From the NCBI GenBank assembly GCA_019155205.2, contig JAHNZQ020000181.1:3109999-3173998 (forward strand): a stretch of 64,000 nucleotides of DNA, read 5' to 3'. Below, piece after piece: positions 54,526-64,000 of this stretch. How positions within the stretch are numbered: the first letter of the stretch is position 1; every line of letters starts with the position of its first letter. A program made the position numbers and the translations under genes. Source of the stretch: Gracilaria vermiculophylla (taxonomy: Eukaryota; Rhodophyta; Florideophyceae; Gracilariales; Gracilariaceae). Below the pieces are notes generated by a model, which was not told the DNA's origin, did no database searches, and saw only the letters and a list, made by a program, of their open reading frames with translations.

Positions 54526-56662
54526 CTGCAGAACCAGGCGACAAATAGGATTAGAAGGGTGATGTAAAAACAATACTTATAAATTGATTTAGACATGAAT
54601 AGGTTCCAGCATATCGTGTCAAAGATAAAAACGTTTCTGAGCGCAAAGTTTTCAAAGAATACCAGACGCATGGAATAACGAAATGTATTGGCGATCATTT
54701 CTGAGTTGAATTATTGGGGTAGTTCCACTTCTCAAATCGGAAAACCCGGAAAACTGCGTTTCCAACGATAAAAATTAGGATCAAAACCATCTTTAAAATT
54801 TTCAATTTTTTTTTTGCTACGAAATTGTATGTAAAGTATCTCTGTGTGTTTCATAATGAATTTTGTGTTCTGTGCACTAATTGTTTTTCAAAGATATTAA
54901 AACTCATTTGGATTGATTTTTTGTAAACTTTTCAGTGTCGAAAATTTCAACTTCGTATGGATAGTTGTGTGATCCGCATTAGATGCTACTGCTATACAAA
55001 ATGGGGTTTGAAGTTTTATAATTGAGATACGAAAATTGGAATGCGTTTCGACTTTAAGGCCCTTTTTCATGAAAAGCTCGTCTGAAAAACGATTATGAGG
55101 GGGAAACAAACTAAAGATTTTCAGGAAACAAACAGCTAAAAAAAGTATCAGAAAAAATAGCGATACCAAAGGCATTTTGCTGCAAAAGGTATGATTTGAA
55201 CATTTTGTGTACCAAATGCCGTAAATGAAAAACTAACTCAATTCTGATGATTTTTTATTTCTGAAAAATGCTCGTGGTAAAAACACTGTTTTCATTGAGC
55301 AGTTTGCTGGGTGTTATAATAACGCTCTTCTCAATCCAAGAATCGAGCTCAAGTTTGAAAACACGATAAATAACAACCTTATCTACTATTTTCAATGTAC
55401 TCGCGCACAGCTCTGGCACATGGATTTCAGCATCTTGTAAGAAAATTACACCGTTTATAGTTCGCTTTTCCCACCATACTGCTGTTTGTCAGTAGAAATG
55501 ATGTTTCGTTTGAAGTTTTTGTTTTGAAGTAATTTTATTCTATCTTTTGCTTTTGCTTACTTCTCAGTAGTATATACGTGGAGTATAGCCATTTCAATCG
55601 GATTCAATACTAGAATTAAGACAAGAACGCACGCAAGTAGTGATTGAAATGACCCTGTCTACAGATATGTTTGAAATGGAAACGAACCAAATACATGAAA
55701 AAATTCGAAGTTGAGAGATTTACGCTATCGGGACTGACGGCTATTTCGAAGTCTATTGTTCCCCTCTACTAATTTTTCCAGTTCCAAGGTGAAACTACCA
55801 TGGTAGCCTATAATTTACAGATTCTTGTCAGATAATACCCGCGATACGACATTGGTGTACCTCTATGATCATTCATCGTGTTCCAGGTTCATTTGTATGA
55901 TATATGAAGCATTAAACCCGTCTTTATGTACGTACTATAGCAATAGGTCTTGCCTCTAAAACAAGAATCCAAGGATCCAGTATACTTCAAGCTACTTTCT
56001 GGAGGCTTTCAAGCGTTTGATAACAGTTTTCCATCGCAGTCCCGAGATATGCCTGCATTATTTAATCCCGAGTTTTCACTTTTGCCTTCTTCTACTCGTC
56101 GTGATAATGATGTTCTTTATTTTTTATGGAAACAATATTCGCAGATCTGCTTTTTGGAGTGATTATTATTTCTGCGTTAAGATTTAACTGCAATTTAACT
56201 TTAAATGAGCTTACCAATGATATTCATGACGGGTTGCAATTGATTGCCTGGCGATCACATTCCTATACTGTTCTTCTGCTGCCCAAAGCAAGAAGTGCCA
56301 GACATGCCCTTGCGTACATTATGATCTTAGACGCTGCAAGCTGAGGTTTCCAAGCAACCAAGTATCTTTACAACATTTGAACAGTTTCTAGAGAAATTTC
56401 TTTTTTTAGATTTCTATTTTTTTGAAATGCACGTCTTCTATTTGGTCGAGATCATGGACGCACAGCGCTCTGGATCTCTCGCATGTGTAAATATACTGGG
56501 ATCAAAACTATGGCAACGTATTCTTTATTGTTGATTTTTTCAGTGTGAGTCTGAAATCTTGTTCTGCGTTTCTTTTTATATACATCAATTGCGATCAAGA
56601 TATTTCTACCTACCGCAATACTGTTTCGATGCCACCAGCGAGAATATAGGTTAGTATTGGTG
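54526..56662. other. AT-rich stretch with only doubtful ORFs
   Basis: Apart from the minus-strand candidate at 54897-55175, two plus-strand overlapping frames (55950-56162 and 56126-56344) are present. The second starts ATG and has a hydrophobic start (METIFADLLFGVIIISALRF). Neither shows a family signature. Confidence 0.4.
54897..55175 (-). CDS. Possible small secreted protein (92 aa), doubtful
   Basis: An ATG-initiated minus-strand frame with a strongly hydrophobic N-terminus (MPLVSLFFLILFLAVCFLKI) like a signal peptide or anchor, then a basic, Lys-rich remainder. The upstream context (GCAAAATGC) is acceptable. AT-rich DNA often gives Phe/Leu/Ile-rich frames by chance, so support is weak. 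Confidence 0.25.
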   Translation of the reverse strand: MPLVSLFFLILFLAVCFLKIFSLFPPHNRFSDELFMKKGLKVETHSNFRISIIKLQTPFCIAVASNADHTTIHTKLKFSTLKSLQKINPNEF

Positions 56663-56667
56663 TGGAT

Positions 56668-57019
56668 TGTAGTACAGTGGCTCCTACGGAATTATGGTGG
56701 TTTGGCCTTATGGCATAATATTCCTAAGGAGGGTTCGTAATTTATTAGCTGGGCCACGTGGTGCATAATATTGCCTGCGTGCGCTACAGTATCCNNNNNN
56801 NNNNNNNNNNNNNNNNNNNNNNNNNNNNNNNNNNNNNNNNNNNNNNNNNNNNNNNNNNNNNNNNNNNNNNNNNNNNNNNNNNNNNNNNNNNNNNATTCCC
56901 CCGGCTCGCGACAGCGGATACCGGAGACCACCTTTAGGAATACGCGCCTTTGGAGTCACTAAAAACTCCTAACGGACGTTGTGCTCTACTACCTCGACAG
57001 GAGGGCTGACAGTACCACA
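56668..57019 (+). repeat. G1 solo LTR with assembly gap, TSD TGGAT
   Basis: Begins TGTAGTACAG and ends GTACCACA with perfect direct repeats TGGAT at 56663-56667 and 57020-57024. Only 252 real bases remain (127 before and 125 after the gap), against about 552 in complete copies. About 300 bases should therefore lie where 100 N are shown. Confidence 0.93.
56795..56894. other. Assembly gap (100 N)
   Basis: Exactly 100 N, a placeholder length. It lies inside a high-copy LTR, a typical place for assembly failure. Confidence 1.
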
Positions 57020-57024
57020 TGGAT

Positions 57025-58047
57025 TGGTAGTTCTGGATTTATTACCTGCGCTTGCATATCCAGAGTCCTTCCATTTTGCTCTTTCGTCCCGAAAGAAAAA
57101 CTCCACTTACGGCGGTTGGGCGTGGCCAATTCATGTTACACCACATGCTTTCCTTTGCAATTGATAGATAAAACAGTGATAGGGGGTACAAAAAGGAAAT
57201 TTCTTCATCCTTTTAGAAGAAATGACAGGAGAAACCAAGTGCACCACGTGATGGATATTTGCCACAGAGTAAATCGAATGAAGTCTAAAATGACTGGGCG
57301 AGCAAACACCGTCCCGGATATCCCGTTTTTCACGGCATGAGCGCCCATGGTGGCGGAGGCTTCTTGAAAGGCGGCACTAGAAATGAGTCATTGTTTTCAA
57401 AGGTCGTCCTGATGATTTTGTCGACCAAGAAATGGTATGAGAAGGTGGAGTCAAGAGAAACAAGACATTCTAAAAAGAGAGGGCAGATATCATAGAGGAC
57501 CGGTCACGAGATAGAATCTGTCAAGTATTGTTAGCGTCAGTGATGAACGTATCGGTTGATACAGATATTTTTATAAACCATCGCTTCTAAAGGTATGTGA
57601 TTTTGTGGGGCTTCTTTCCATCAGAAATTTGAAAAGTGCATATACACGAAATGGAAGTAACAGTTCATACATTGGGAGTGTTCATGACTGCTATGGTCAT
57701 CTAAATACCAATTGCTAACCACTTATTTACACTTAACTGAGATCCACGTTCGTGAATCCAGCTACTTTATTCATTATTTACACTTGTGAACGCTTTTATC
57801 TGGTACTTGAAGAGTACAAAGCTTATCTCGGGATTTGAGGGCTTTGCGTTCTACAGTCCTTGAAAGAGCCAGTTTTCTCCGCCAAAGCTTATTTCTTTGA
57901 TACTGTTTAGTTTGAGAAGTGAGAGTCAGTGTATTTGAGTACGTGTATCACGAGTACAAGTAAGCAGCAATATAGCACCGATAAACGGCCTGAAGAAAAA
58001 AATGATATATTTTTAATTATTTAGTGTGTTGGAGAATTCAGGGAAAG
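57025..58047. other. No supportable gene
   Basis: The plus strand at 57040-57340 reads as a basic, hydrophilic frame that starts inside the solo LTR and is otherwise unidentified. The rest is AT-rich spacer. Confidence 0.45.
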
Positions 58048-58600
58048 TGTGGCATTGTCAGTTCTTCTCTCGAGGTAGTAGAGCAGAACGTCCGTTGGGA
58101 GTTTTTGCTGACTCCAAAGGTGCGAGTTCCTAAAGGTGGTCTCCTGTATTCGCCGTCGTGAGCCGCGAGAATTCTTAACGGGGATCCGCAAACACCAATC
58201 AGAGGGGGAGGTTCACTGGGCGGACAATGCTCCTAAAGCCGCTGCTGTGAGGTGATTTGGGGATCGGCGGCTTAGAATCGTTAGGATGATCGACGAGAGT
58301 CTCGAACCGGAAAAGTAGATGAAAACTCAAGGGTGCTTGGTTTCCTTCCCCAGAGGTGGAGCTAAACCGGCAGATTAAGTATCAAGCCCGGAGCCCGCCT
58401 CCGCAGGTCTCACTACTGAAGTAATTACCCGCACAAATAAACTAAAATAAATACAAGTTCTACCGTCTCTTAAGGATACTGTAGCGCACGCGGGCCGAAT
58501 TATGCACCACGTGGCTCAATTATTAAAATACGAGACCTCCTTAAGAATATAACGTCATAAAGCCAAACCAGCATTTTTCCTTAGGATCATCTGTACTGCA
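58048..58600 (-). repeat. 3' LTR of G1 copy 3 (553 bp)
   Basis: Minus orientation: plus-strand sequence begins TGTGGCATTG and ends CTGTACTGCA. The outer flank is GAAAG (58043-58047), while the inner side (TACCA) does not match it, as expected for an LTR attached to internal sequence and not a solo LTR. Confidence 0.9.
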
Positions 58601-58613
58601 TACCACCTTTCCT
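58601..58613 (-). other. Polypurine tract of G1 copy 3
   Basis: The minus strand reads AGGAAAGGTGGTA immediately before the LTR, matching copies 1 and 2. Confidence 0.8.
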
Positions 58614-58815
58614 AAATTACATCACGTCCTCGAGGTGCATCTTCCAATTCCTCGATTTCTGGGGTGGCTCCCATCGGTTTTGATGCCGACGCGGCCTCCG
58701 GCGATGTTACACATTCTTTCCTTCAGGCCTTTCTTCATACACCCACACTACTGCGCGGCGTACCATCGCAGGCTCGTGTTTTATCTATTTCAGTGTTTGC
58801 GGGCCCTGGCCCTCC

Positions 58816-61191
58816 TTGACCCGGCTGCGTTCCCTCCTTCTTAGCGTAACCCGTCGGTACTGCTGCGCCGGTCGGCAACGTGAGCTTCCGTGCACTCAGG
58901 CATCTCGTGCGCGGCGCAAGCGTACGATCTCCGTGGCCGGAGCGTGGGTCACTCCGGATTGGACACCGACTCCCTCAAGGAGCTTGACGCTCCGATTTCT
59001 TCGCGGGTTCTCCTTTGGTGAACAACCAATTCATCGCGTCCGTTGGTTGCGTCTCCGTGAAGGTGCCTCGCCTCATTGTCTTCTCGTCTGTGCCCCACGT
59101 CAGCCTCCACTGGATATGAACGTACGCCCCGCTATGGTGCTTCATACCTCGCCTACCTCCGGTCGTTCGACCCTTCCGCGAAATCCACGACGGCGGCTTG
59201 ACGCGGCTCCCTCCCCGATTGGGCAGATAACCACGGGCCGCTCCCAAAGTGGCATTAAATCACTCTCCCCAGGTGCTATCACACGTTCGGTCGCCATCCA
59301 TTCAGCTACCTACACTTTCGGGATTTCTTCTCCAACTGCAGCGCCTACTTCGCCATCCAATCCTGAGTTGAATCATACCTCGCCCATTGCACCATTTCGC
59401 CCAGGGGAGCAGTTAGACCATCGTGCCACGCGGGTCTTCGTCCCGTTTCACGACAGGCGCGTCAGTCTCCAGTGCCCCGTGGAGGACTAACTGCACCACT
59501 TCGGACCGTACCTCCAGGCGATGCAATTCCGCGCCGTACCGGAGGTTGCGTGGAACGAGCAGAAGCGGAACCGGGTAGATACAAATCGCTCTCAACGGCT
59601 CCGCACTCCGCTGCACGGTGACAACGCTCCAATCACGGTGGGATAATGCGATACTCCTTTACTGAGGTGCGCCGAGGAATGCGAGCTTCAGGCGCGACTC
59701 CAGGTACTCCTTCAAAAAGAGAGCTCACGCCAAAGAGCGCGGCGACCCGGAAGCATTGCCAATGCACACTCGGCACTCGTGGTCTTGCCCTTCGACTCCC
59801 CCTACGATCGCCTCTGCTGGCTCAACCAAAATCGATGGGGCACTCACCTTGCGGATGAGACCCGAGTACGTACCGCCTTCGGGTACTTCTATGGTTGGAA
59901 TAACACGGAATTCCACGACATGCATTACCGGCAACGTCCGCAGTACTACCTCAAGGTTAACGACTCTTGGGCGGACCACCAGGTATCCCCGCACCTCTGC
60001 GTGACAACACCCAGTACCTTCGCGTACCACACCTCCGATGTTCTAGATCCCCATGACTTCCTATGGCGTTTCGTAATGTTGATCACCTCGAAGGAGTTCG
60101 CAGTCAACACCCTGATGGCGTACCTCCTAGCGGCGGACGAAGGCGTCACCTCCTATACTCGGTGCCGCGACGGTTGCCTCTACTGGGATTCTTCGTATCA
60201 GCCGACCGCCGGACTTTTGATCCCCTTCACAGCGTCACTTATCCAGGTCTTGCGCTCCTTTGCCATTCAGAATCTAGTCAAGGGCACCACAGGGAGTTAG
60301 CCCGCAGCGGAGACGTTGCTGGATAACAACCCGCAGGTGGCGTGGAACGATACCCCGGGCTTTCTTTGGTACGACTCCGGCGAAGATAAGTTCCACCCCC
60401 TCGTGAGGAGTCACAATGGAGACTATGACGGGTGAAGCTACCCGGTCTTTCCCCGTCTGGCGCCATTTCGGGTTCCCCAGGTGCCATGGCTCCGAGTACC
60501 CGACTGTGACCCCTTGATGGAGAGCCTGGCGCATCATACGCCCCGTTGCTTACCGGCCCGGTCCTAGGATATGGGTGGGCTTCCTGATGTAATCACGACG
60601 TGGACCGCCGCAATGCCGGGAGCTCCCGCAGTAGTAGTGGCCGTATCTTGCATGGAAGAGGACGAGATTGCTCCTATACTGGTGCCTTCCGCCCCGGTGG
60701 CGGAACCCCGACTGCGGAGCGTGTTTGCTCCTGTTCTTCAGCCTCGCCTGCGGAGCGTTCCAGTTCCCACACAGCCGTCACCTCCGGTGTCCCTGACTCC
60801 GTCCTTGGCTCTGCCGACCTCCACGGTGAAGCCTGCGGAGTCCCGTCGGGAAGCCGCTGTCCCAGCTGGTACGCCATCTGCGGCTCCTTCCTTAGCGGTT
60901 CTTACGCCGTCTATGGAGATGGCCGCTTTGGGTGCACCATTAGGCGGGGTATCTTGTGGGACTCTGGGTGCTACCTTCCAGAAGTTGGTGCAGGCGTGCC
61001 TGGTGATGGGCCATCCTGCCCCAGCTTCTCCTGTAGAGGCTCTGCGCGAGGCACGTGGCTCGGTCTTAGAACTCCACAAGGCCCGGCTAGACGGAGCCTC
61101 GATGGCGGCCATTAAGGAAAGACTGTTGGAGTTCTTCGAGAGCCAAGCGCTCACGCCAAAAACTGGCCTCGAAGCGGAGTATACAACGTGA
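58816..61191 (+). pseudogene. G1 antisense accessory ORF, copy 3 (792 codons, five stops, no frameshift)
   Basis: The three open pieces on the plus strand (58816-59490, 59647-60300, 60571-61191) are all in one phase. The 2.4-kb frame is interrupted only by stops at 59488, 59644, 60298, 60433 and 60565. Layout: an Arg/Ser/Pro-rich N-terminal third ending RVFVPFHDRRVSLQCPVED; a central domain with FDSPYDRLCWLNQNRW, GYFYGWNNTEFHDM, FAYHTSDVLDPHDF and SYTRCRDGCLYWDSS; a Pro-rich linker (PVPTQPSPPVSLTPSLALP); and a helical C-terminus (SPVEALREARGSVLELHKA). The first residue is unclear, as the open frame begins at TTG. It is convergent with pol, about 300 bases between ends. No known domain. Confidence 0.75.
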
Positions 61192-61479
61192 TTCGTTGAC
61201 CTGTAGCTGATAGAACCCTTGCAATGGGCGTTAGTTCCCGATAGCGGTGGAATAAAAGATCCTTCAGTTGGAGCAGAATCTCCGTGAAGGGTAGTTGCAA
61301 TACGAATAGGCCGTATCCGTGCGCTCAGGGACAGAAAGTACCGCCGCGGGAGCGAGCGAAAAGCGAGTAACGGCATCCTTGAGGCAAAAAAGAAGACTCC
61401 AGGTGGGGGATAAACATCGGAGACGAAAAACAACTCCGGTTGGAGGCCCCCTCTCTCTTTCCTAGACGTAAAAACCTAT

Positions 61480-61895
61480 GCCGAGGGGCCTTTTCGCACC
61501 AGATTCGCGTTATATTGCCTAAGGAAGTTCTTCAAAATGTGTTCAGGAGGTTCTCCATGTCATCCTGTGAAGTATACCCGTACTATCGTACGCGGTACAG
61601 TTGTCCAGCAGGGGTCTGTTGGAGAAAAACAATATGGTTCACCACATAAAGAATATGACCTTGAGGGGTCATGATGGTGACTGGGTCTTGCATCACCTGT
61701 TCCCTGAGTTGTGTGATGTGATCTCCAGTATGCATCGGTGTCATCGCTCCTGACGTGGAGTAGGCATATCCGCCGGTGGTCCTCGAGTTGGGGTGGCGGC
61801 TCTTCCTGCGCCGAGGTGCGTGCCGCAATGACGACACTTGGCGGAACGCCCGAGAGCACCAGATGGAAAGGAGCGGTCCTCCTAGAGCGATGCAC
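61480..61895 (-). pseudogene. G1 integrase C-terminus with chromodomain, copy 3
   Basis: The minus strand has DPVTIMTPQGHILYVVNHIV then AGQLYRVR and, after a frameshift, TIVRVYFTG and PEHILKNFLRQYNANL. It aligns with the copy 2 chromodomain region (YHVRWNGY, LPEHILENTLRGYHAH). The frameshift falls within the chromodomain. Confidence 0.72.
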
Positions 61896-61904
61896 TCGCA
61901 GGTT

Positions 61905-62652
61905 CTATGCATACGTGAGGGGGCCCACATATGCGTCCCAATCCTTCTGGTGGTCCATGATGTAGTGGTTCAGCCTCAAGGCAATGGTCGTGTTGAACCT
62001 TTCCGCTTGTCCGCTGCTCTGGGGGAATAGGCAGTTGTAAACAACTGTTTCATGCCCAGAATTCCAGAGACGGCACTGAAGAGCTTCGCCGCAAACTGGG
62101 GGCCATTGTCCGTGAGGAGGTATCACGGCATCCCATATGGGTAAACTCGGTGCTCCAGAAAGGCGTCAGCATTCAATGCTGCAGTGGTGCTCCGGATGGG
62201 GATGGCACGCGTGATCTTCTAGAAAGGATCAGTGATCACGAGGATAAATTGGTACCCTCGTTCCGTCTCAGCGAGAGGACCCAACATGTCCATGGCCACG
62301 AGCTCCAAAGGTCCTTAAGGTGGGAACAGAGTGAGCGGCGTACGGTCTTTCCGTATATTCCCCCGAGCAGCTGCACAGGAACAGTAATCCGCCACCGTTT
62401 GGAAGGTGTCGTTAGCCATGTTCGGCAAATAGAACTCCCAGCGCATGGTTAAATACATCTACGATGCATTGGGGTGCCCGGTAAGGCGAGGATATTGCGA
62501 GAGATACAGAGATCTTGCCCGTAGTTTCGTCGAGAGCACTTTTTGGAGAGCTCCACCCAGGGGAGCGCGGCGTACAAGTACGCCGTCCCGGTCAACATCG
62601 AATGAAAGTGATGGGCTATCCACAGTGGCGAGGCACCCATTGCAGTACGCAT
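61905..62652 (-). pseudogene. G1 integrase, copy 3
   Basis: Minus strand, in at least two phases: a zinc-domain part near 62.45-62.65 kb, then the rve core, where the frame 61905-62126 has WNSGHETVVYNCLF, SSGQAERFNTTIALRLNHYI and DWDAYVGPLTYA. The GQ-x-ERFN and LNHY blocks are standard for gypsy integrase (catalytic Glu in ERFN). It aligns with 33.9-34.6 kb in copy 2. The antisense strand here happens to be open (see rejected items). Confidence 0.75.
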
Positions 62653-63031
62653 TCGTACTCTATTCCTTCAGTAACTCCGCTACGGTGATGGGCAGCACTT
62701 CTTTCTGCTCCTCAACAAGAGCCATCACCTCAGGAAGCCTACTGTACTTTCCTCCAGATTCACAGCAATCCAAGCATTCTTCATCGGATCCTTCTTTCCC
62801 ATCGGCGTTCTGGATGACCAGACACGGGATGGTGTCCTCGAAAGGTATTTTGTCTTCGCCCTCGTTGGAGATTCGCTGGAACGCGTCCGCTGCCTGGTGT
62901 TTTATGCCAGGATGGTGGACGATGTCAAACGTGAACTACAGGAGGCGTAGCCTCCTCCTTTTCCTGCGGCCGGAAGCATCCTTCAAAGATAGCATCCATT
63001 TCAGTGGTGCACTGTCCGTCCTCAGGGTGAA

Positions 63032-63415
63032 TCATGCGCCTTCCAGGTTTGGGCGTAAAAGCAAAACCGCCCAGACGATGGCGGGAAATTCGCGCTCCGA
63101 GGTGGAATATTTCCGTTCTGTAGGTGTGGGACTGCGACTCCAGTATCCGATGGGTTCAAGTCTGCCTTCAGGTTGCTCCTGTGGGAAGGCACATCCGACC
63201 TGGCATTTGCAGGCGTCAGTGTCCAGCACCATGCGACCGTGCCGCTTCGAAAGTACCGAGATTGGTGGCTCTATTAGTCTCCTCTTCAGCATGTTAAAGG
63301 CTTCAAACTCCTCTTCCGTCCAGATAGCCAATTGCGTCGGCTTGTAGTTCTCCAAGCGGCGGTTTAACGGCACCGCGTTATACTGGGAGAAGTTCGGGAC
63401 AAACCTCCGAAACAA
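63032..63415 (-). pseudogene. G1 RNase H, copy 3
   Basis: Open minus-strand frame: RRFVPNFSQYNAVPLNRRL (RT thumb/connection), FEAFNMLKRRLIEPPIS, MVLDTDACKCQVGCAF (first catalytic Asp), IGYWSRSPTPTERKYSTSE and REFPAIVWAV (catalytic Glu). Catalytic residues visible here are intact. Stops separate it from RT. Confidence 0.85.
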
Positions 63416-63532
63416 ATTACATAAACGCAGGAAGGGGCGGAGCTCCGTCTGGTTTAGGGGAGGTTGAGCCTCCTTGATGGCGTCCTGAGTTTCTGTGGAA
63501 ACCTATAGGCGGCCTAGGAGCACAACGTGCCC

Positions 63533-64000
63533 CTAAGAGTCCACCAAAGACTTGAAAAAGAAACATTTCTCCAGCTTTAAGGTAGGTCCAGCATCCTTCA
63601 GAAGTTTGAGCGCGTGCCTCACATGTATGAAGTGCTCCTCCACGCTGCAAGAGTATATAATGAAATCATCATTATACACCAAGGCGTACTGCCACTTCAC
63701 CCTTAACAGTATTATGTCTACCGCTCGTTTGAACGTAGCGGGTGCATTCTTCAATCCAAATGGCATCCTTATAAATCTGAAGATCCCGCAGTGCGAGGAA
63801 AACGTTGTCTTATCCTTATCGGAATTTTCCATGTCAATCTGCCAGTAGCCGCTGTTGGCATCCAGCGTGGAGAAGGCGGACGAATCATCTAAGGGGTTGA
63901 TACATTCATCCATACGGGGTAATGGGTACAAATCACGTACCGTCACCTCGTTGAGGCGTCTATAGTCAATACACAACCTCAAATAGCCATCTTTTTTCTT
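63533..64000 (-). pseudogene. G1 reverse transcriptase, copy 3 (open to window edge)
   Basis: The minus strand reads KKKDGYLRLCIDYRRLNE from the window edge, then LYPLPRMDECI, STLDANSGYWQIDM (first catalytic Asp), FIRMPFGLKNAPATFKR (motif B), and ALVYNDDFIIYS (motif C; YNDD instead of the common YLDD/YIDD). It ends with LKLEKCFFFKSLVDS and a stop where the family continues to the GH-x-x block; a second stop follows shortly, then RNase H in another frame. RT sequence itself is well preserved. Confidence 0.88.

Larger units (their letters stand above)
58048..64000 (-). mobile_element. G1 Ty3/gypsy copy 3 (3' two thirds; runs off the window)
   Basis: Minus-strand element. In its own direction: RT (open to the window edge), RNase H, integrase, chromodomain (to about 61.5 kb), then the convergent antisense frame on the plus strand (58816-61191), the polypurine tract and the 3' LTR (58048-58600). 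It is GC-richer than the neighbouring host DNA and the best preserved copy here. gag and the 5' LTR lie beyond base 64000. Confidence 0.88.

Noticed and set aside
57034..57340. A 119-codon plus-strand frame after the gapped solo LTR.
   Set aside because: It begins inside the LTR, has no homologue within the window and no recognisable domain. Open by chance is the simplest view.
60571..61191. The antisense frame of G1 as the family's gag.
   Set aside because: A better gag match exists on the sense strand of copy 2 (32.8-33.3 kb), and an antisense gag could not be packaged from the genomic RNA's own translation.
62445..63347. 300-codon open frame on the plus strand across G1 integrase and RNase H, with an ATG-like start also found in copy 2 (33903-34160, minus).
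   Set aside because: It is antisense to well-supported pol domains whose own protein sequence explains the conservation. It has Ser/Arg-rich shadow composition and the copy 2 counterpart is short. Unlike 58816-61191, nothing in it needs the antisense reading.
1..64000. A CRISPR array, rRNA operon or bacterial-style operon.
   Set aside because: No regularly spaced short repeats with unique spacers, no rRNA-like conserved sequence, and no closely packed co-directional intact genes.

Overview
The window is eukaryotic nuclear DNA made almost entirely of transposable elements at different stages of decay, with a few small, apparently intron-free host genes. The lineage cannot be fixed from sequence alone. 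Single-exon genes in AT-rich spacers among nested Copia, Gypsy, Harbinger, mariner and piggyBac remnants would fit an intron-poor, repeat-rich red macroalga (a Chondrus-like florideophyte), but this is a guess. There is no rRNA gene, CRISPR array or intact tRNA gene. One 100-base run of N (56795-56894) is an assembly gap.

The dominant element is a Ty3/gypsy (chromodomain integrase) family with 549-554 bp LTRs, here called G1. Three body copies lie at 1-2295, about 32.8-38.8 kb and 58.0-64.0 kb. Four solo LTRs (39.2, 50.9, 54.0 and 56.7 kb) each have a perfect and different 5-bp target duplication. Each body copy has a second long reading frame between pol and the 3' LTR, on the opposite strand and convergent with pol. 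In copy 3 it runs 792 codons with five stop codons and no frameshift. A recognisable sense-strand gag exists separately in copy 2, so this is an extra antisense gene and not a misplaced gag.

Left to right: G1 copy 1 (1-2295); a 311-bp miniature LTR element with 80-bp LTRs, perfect target duplication and a half-tRNA-iMet primer site (5331-5641); a possible small gene (6.4-6.9 kb); a decayed Copia pol (7.6-9.2 kb); a Tc1/mariner remnant (12.5-13.2 kb); an intact 409-codon orphan gene (14338-15567); a PIF/Harbinger transposase pseudogene (17.4-18.7 kb); and a decayed retroelement with an unusual RT (20.7-23.6 kb). Copia-1 (23.65-29.9 kb) sits inside that retroelement's upstream reading frame. 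Next come G1 copy 2, a solo LTR and a piggyBac-like element with paired 18-bp palindromes at each end (40155-43013).

The 43-54 kb part is AT-rich and holds a duplicated host locus: two paralogous small Cys/His-rich genes (45102-45395 and 53006-53278), each preceded by a related ~1-kb non-coding block. They are now separated by a decayed Gypsy element (45.9-50.7 kb) and a solo LTR. The right end is G1 copy 3 in reverse orientation, running off the window with RT, RNase H, integrase and chromodomain on the minus strand and the antisense gene on the plus strand.
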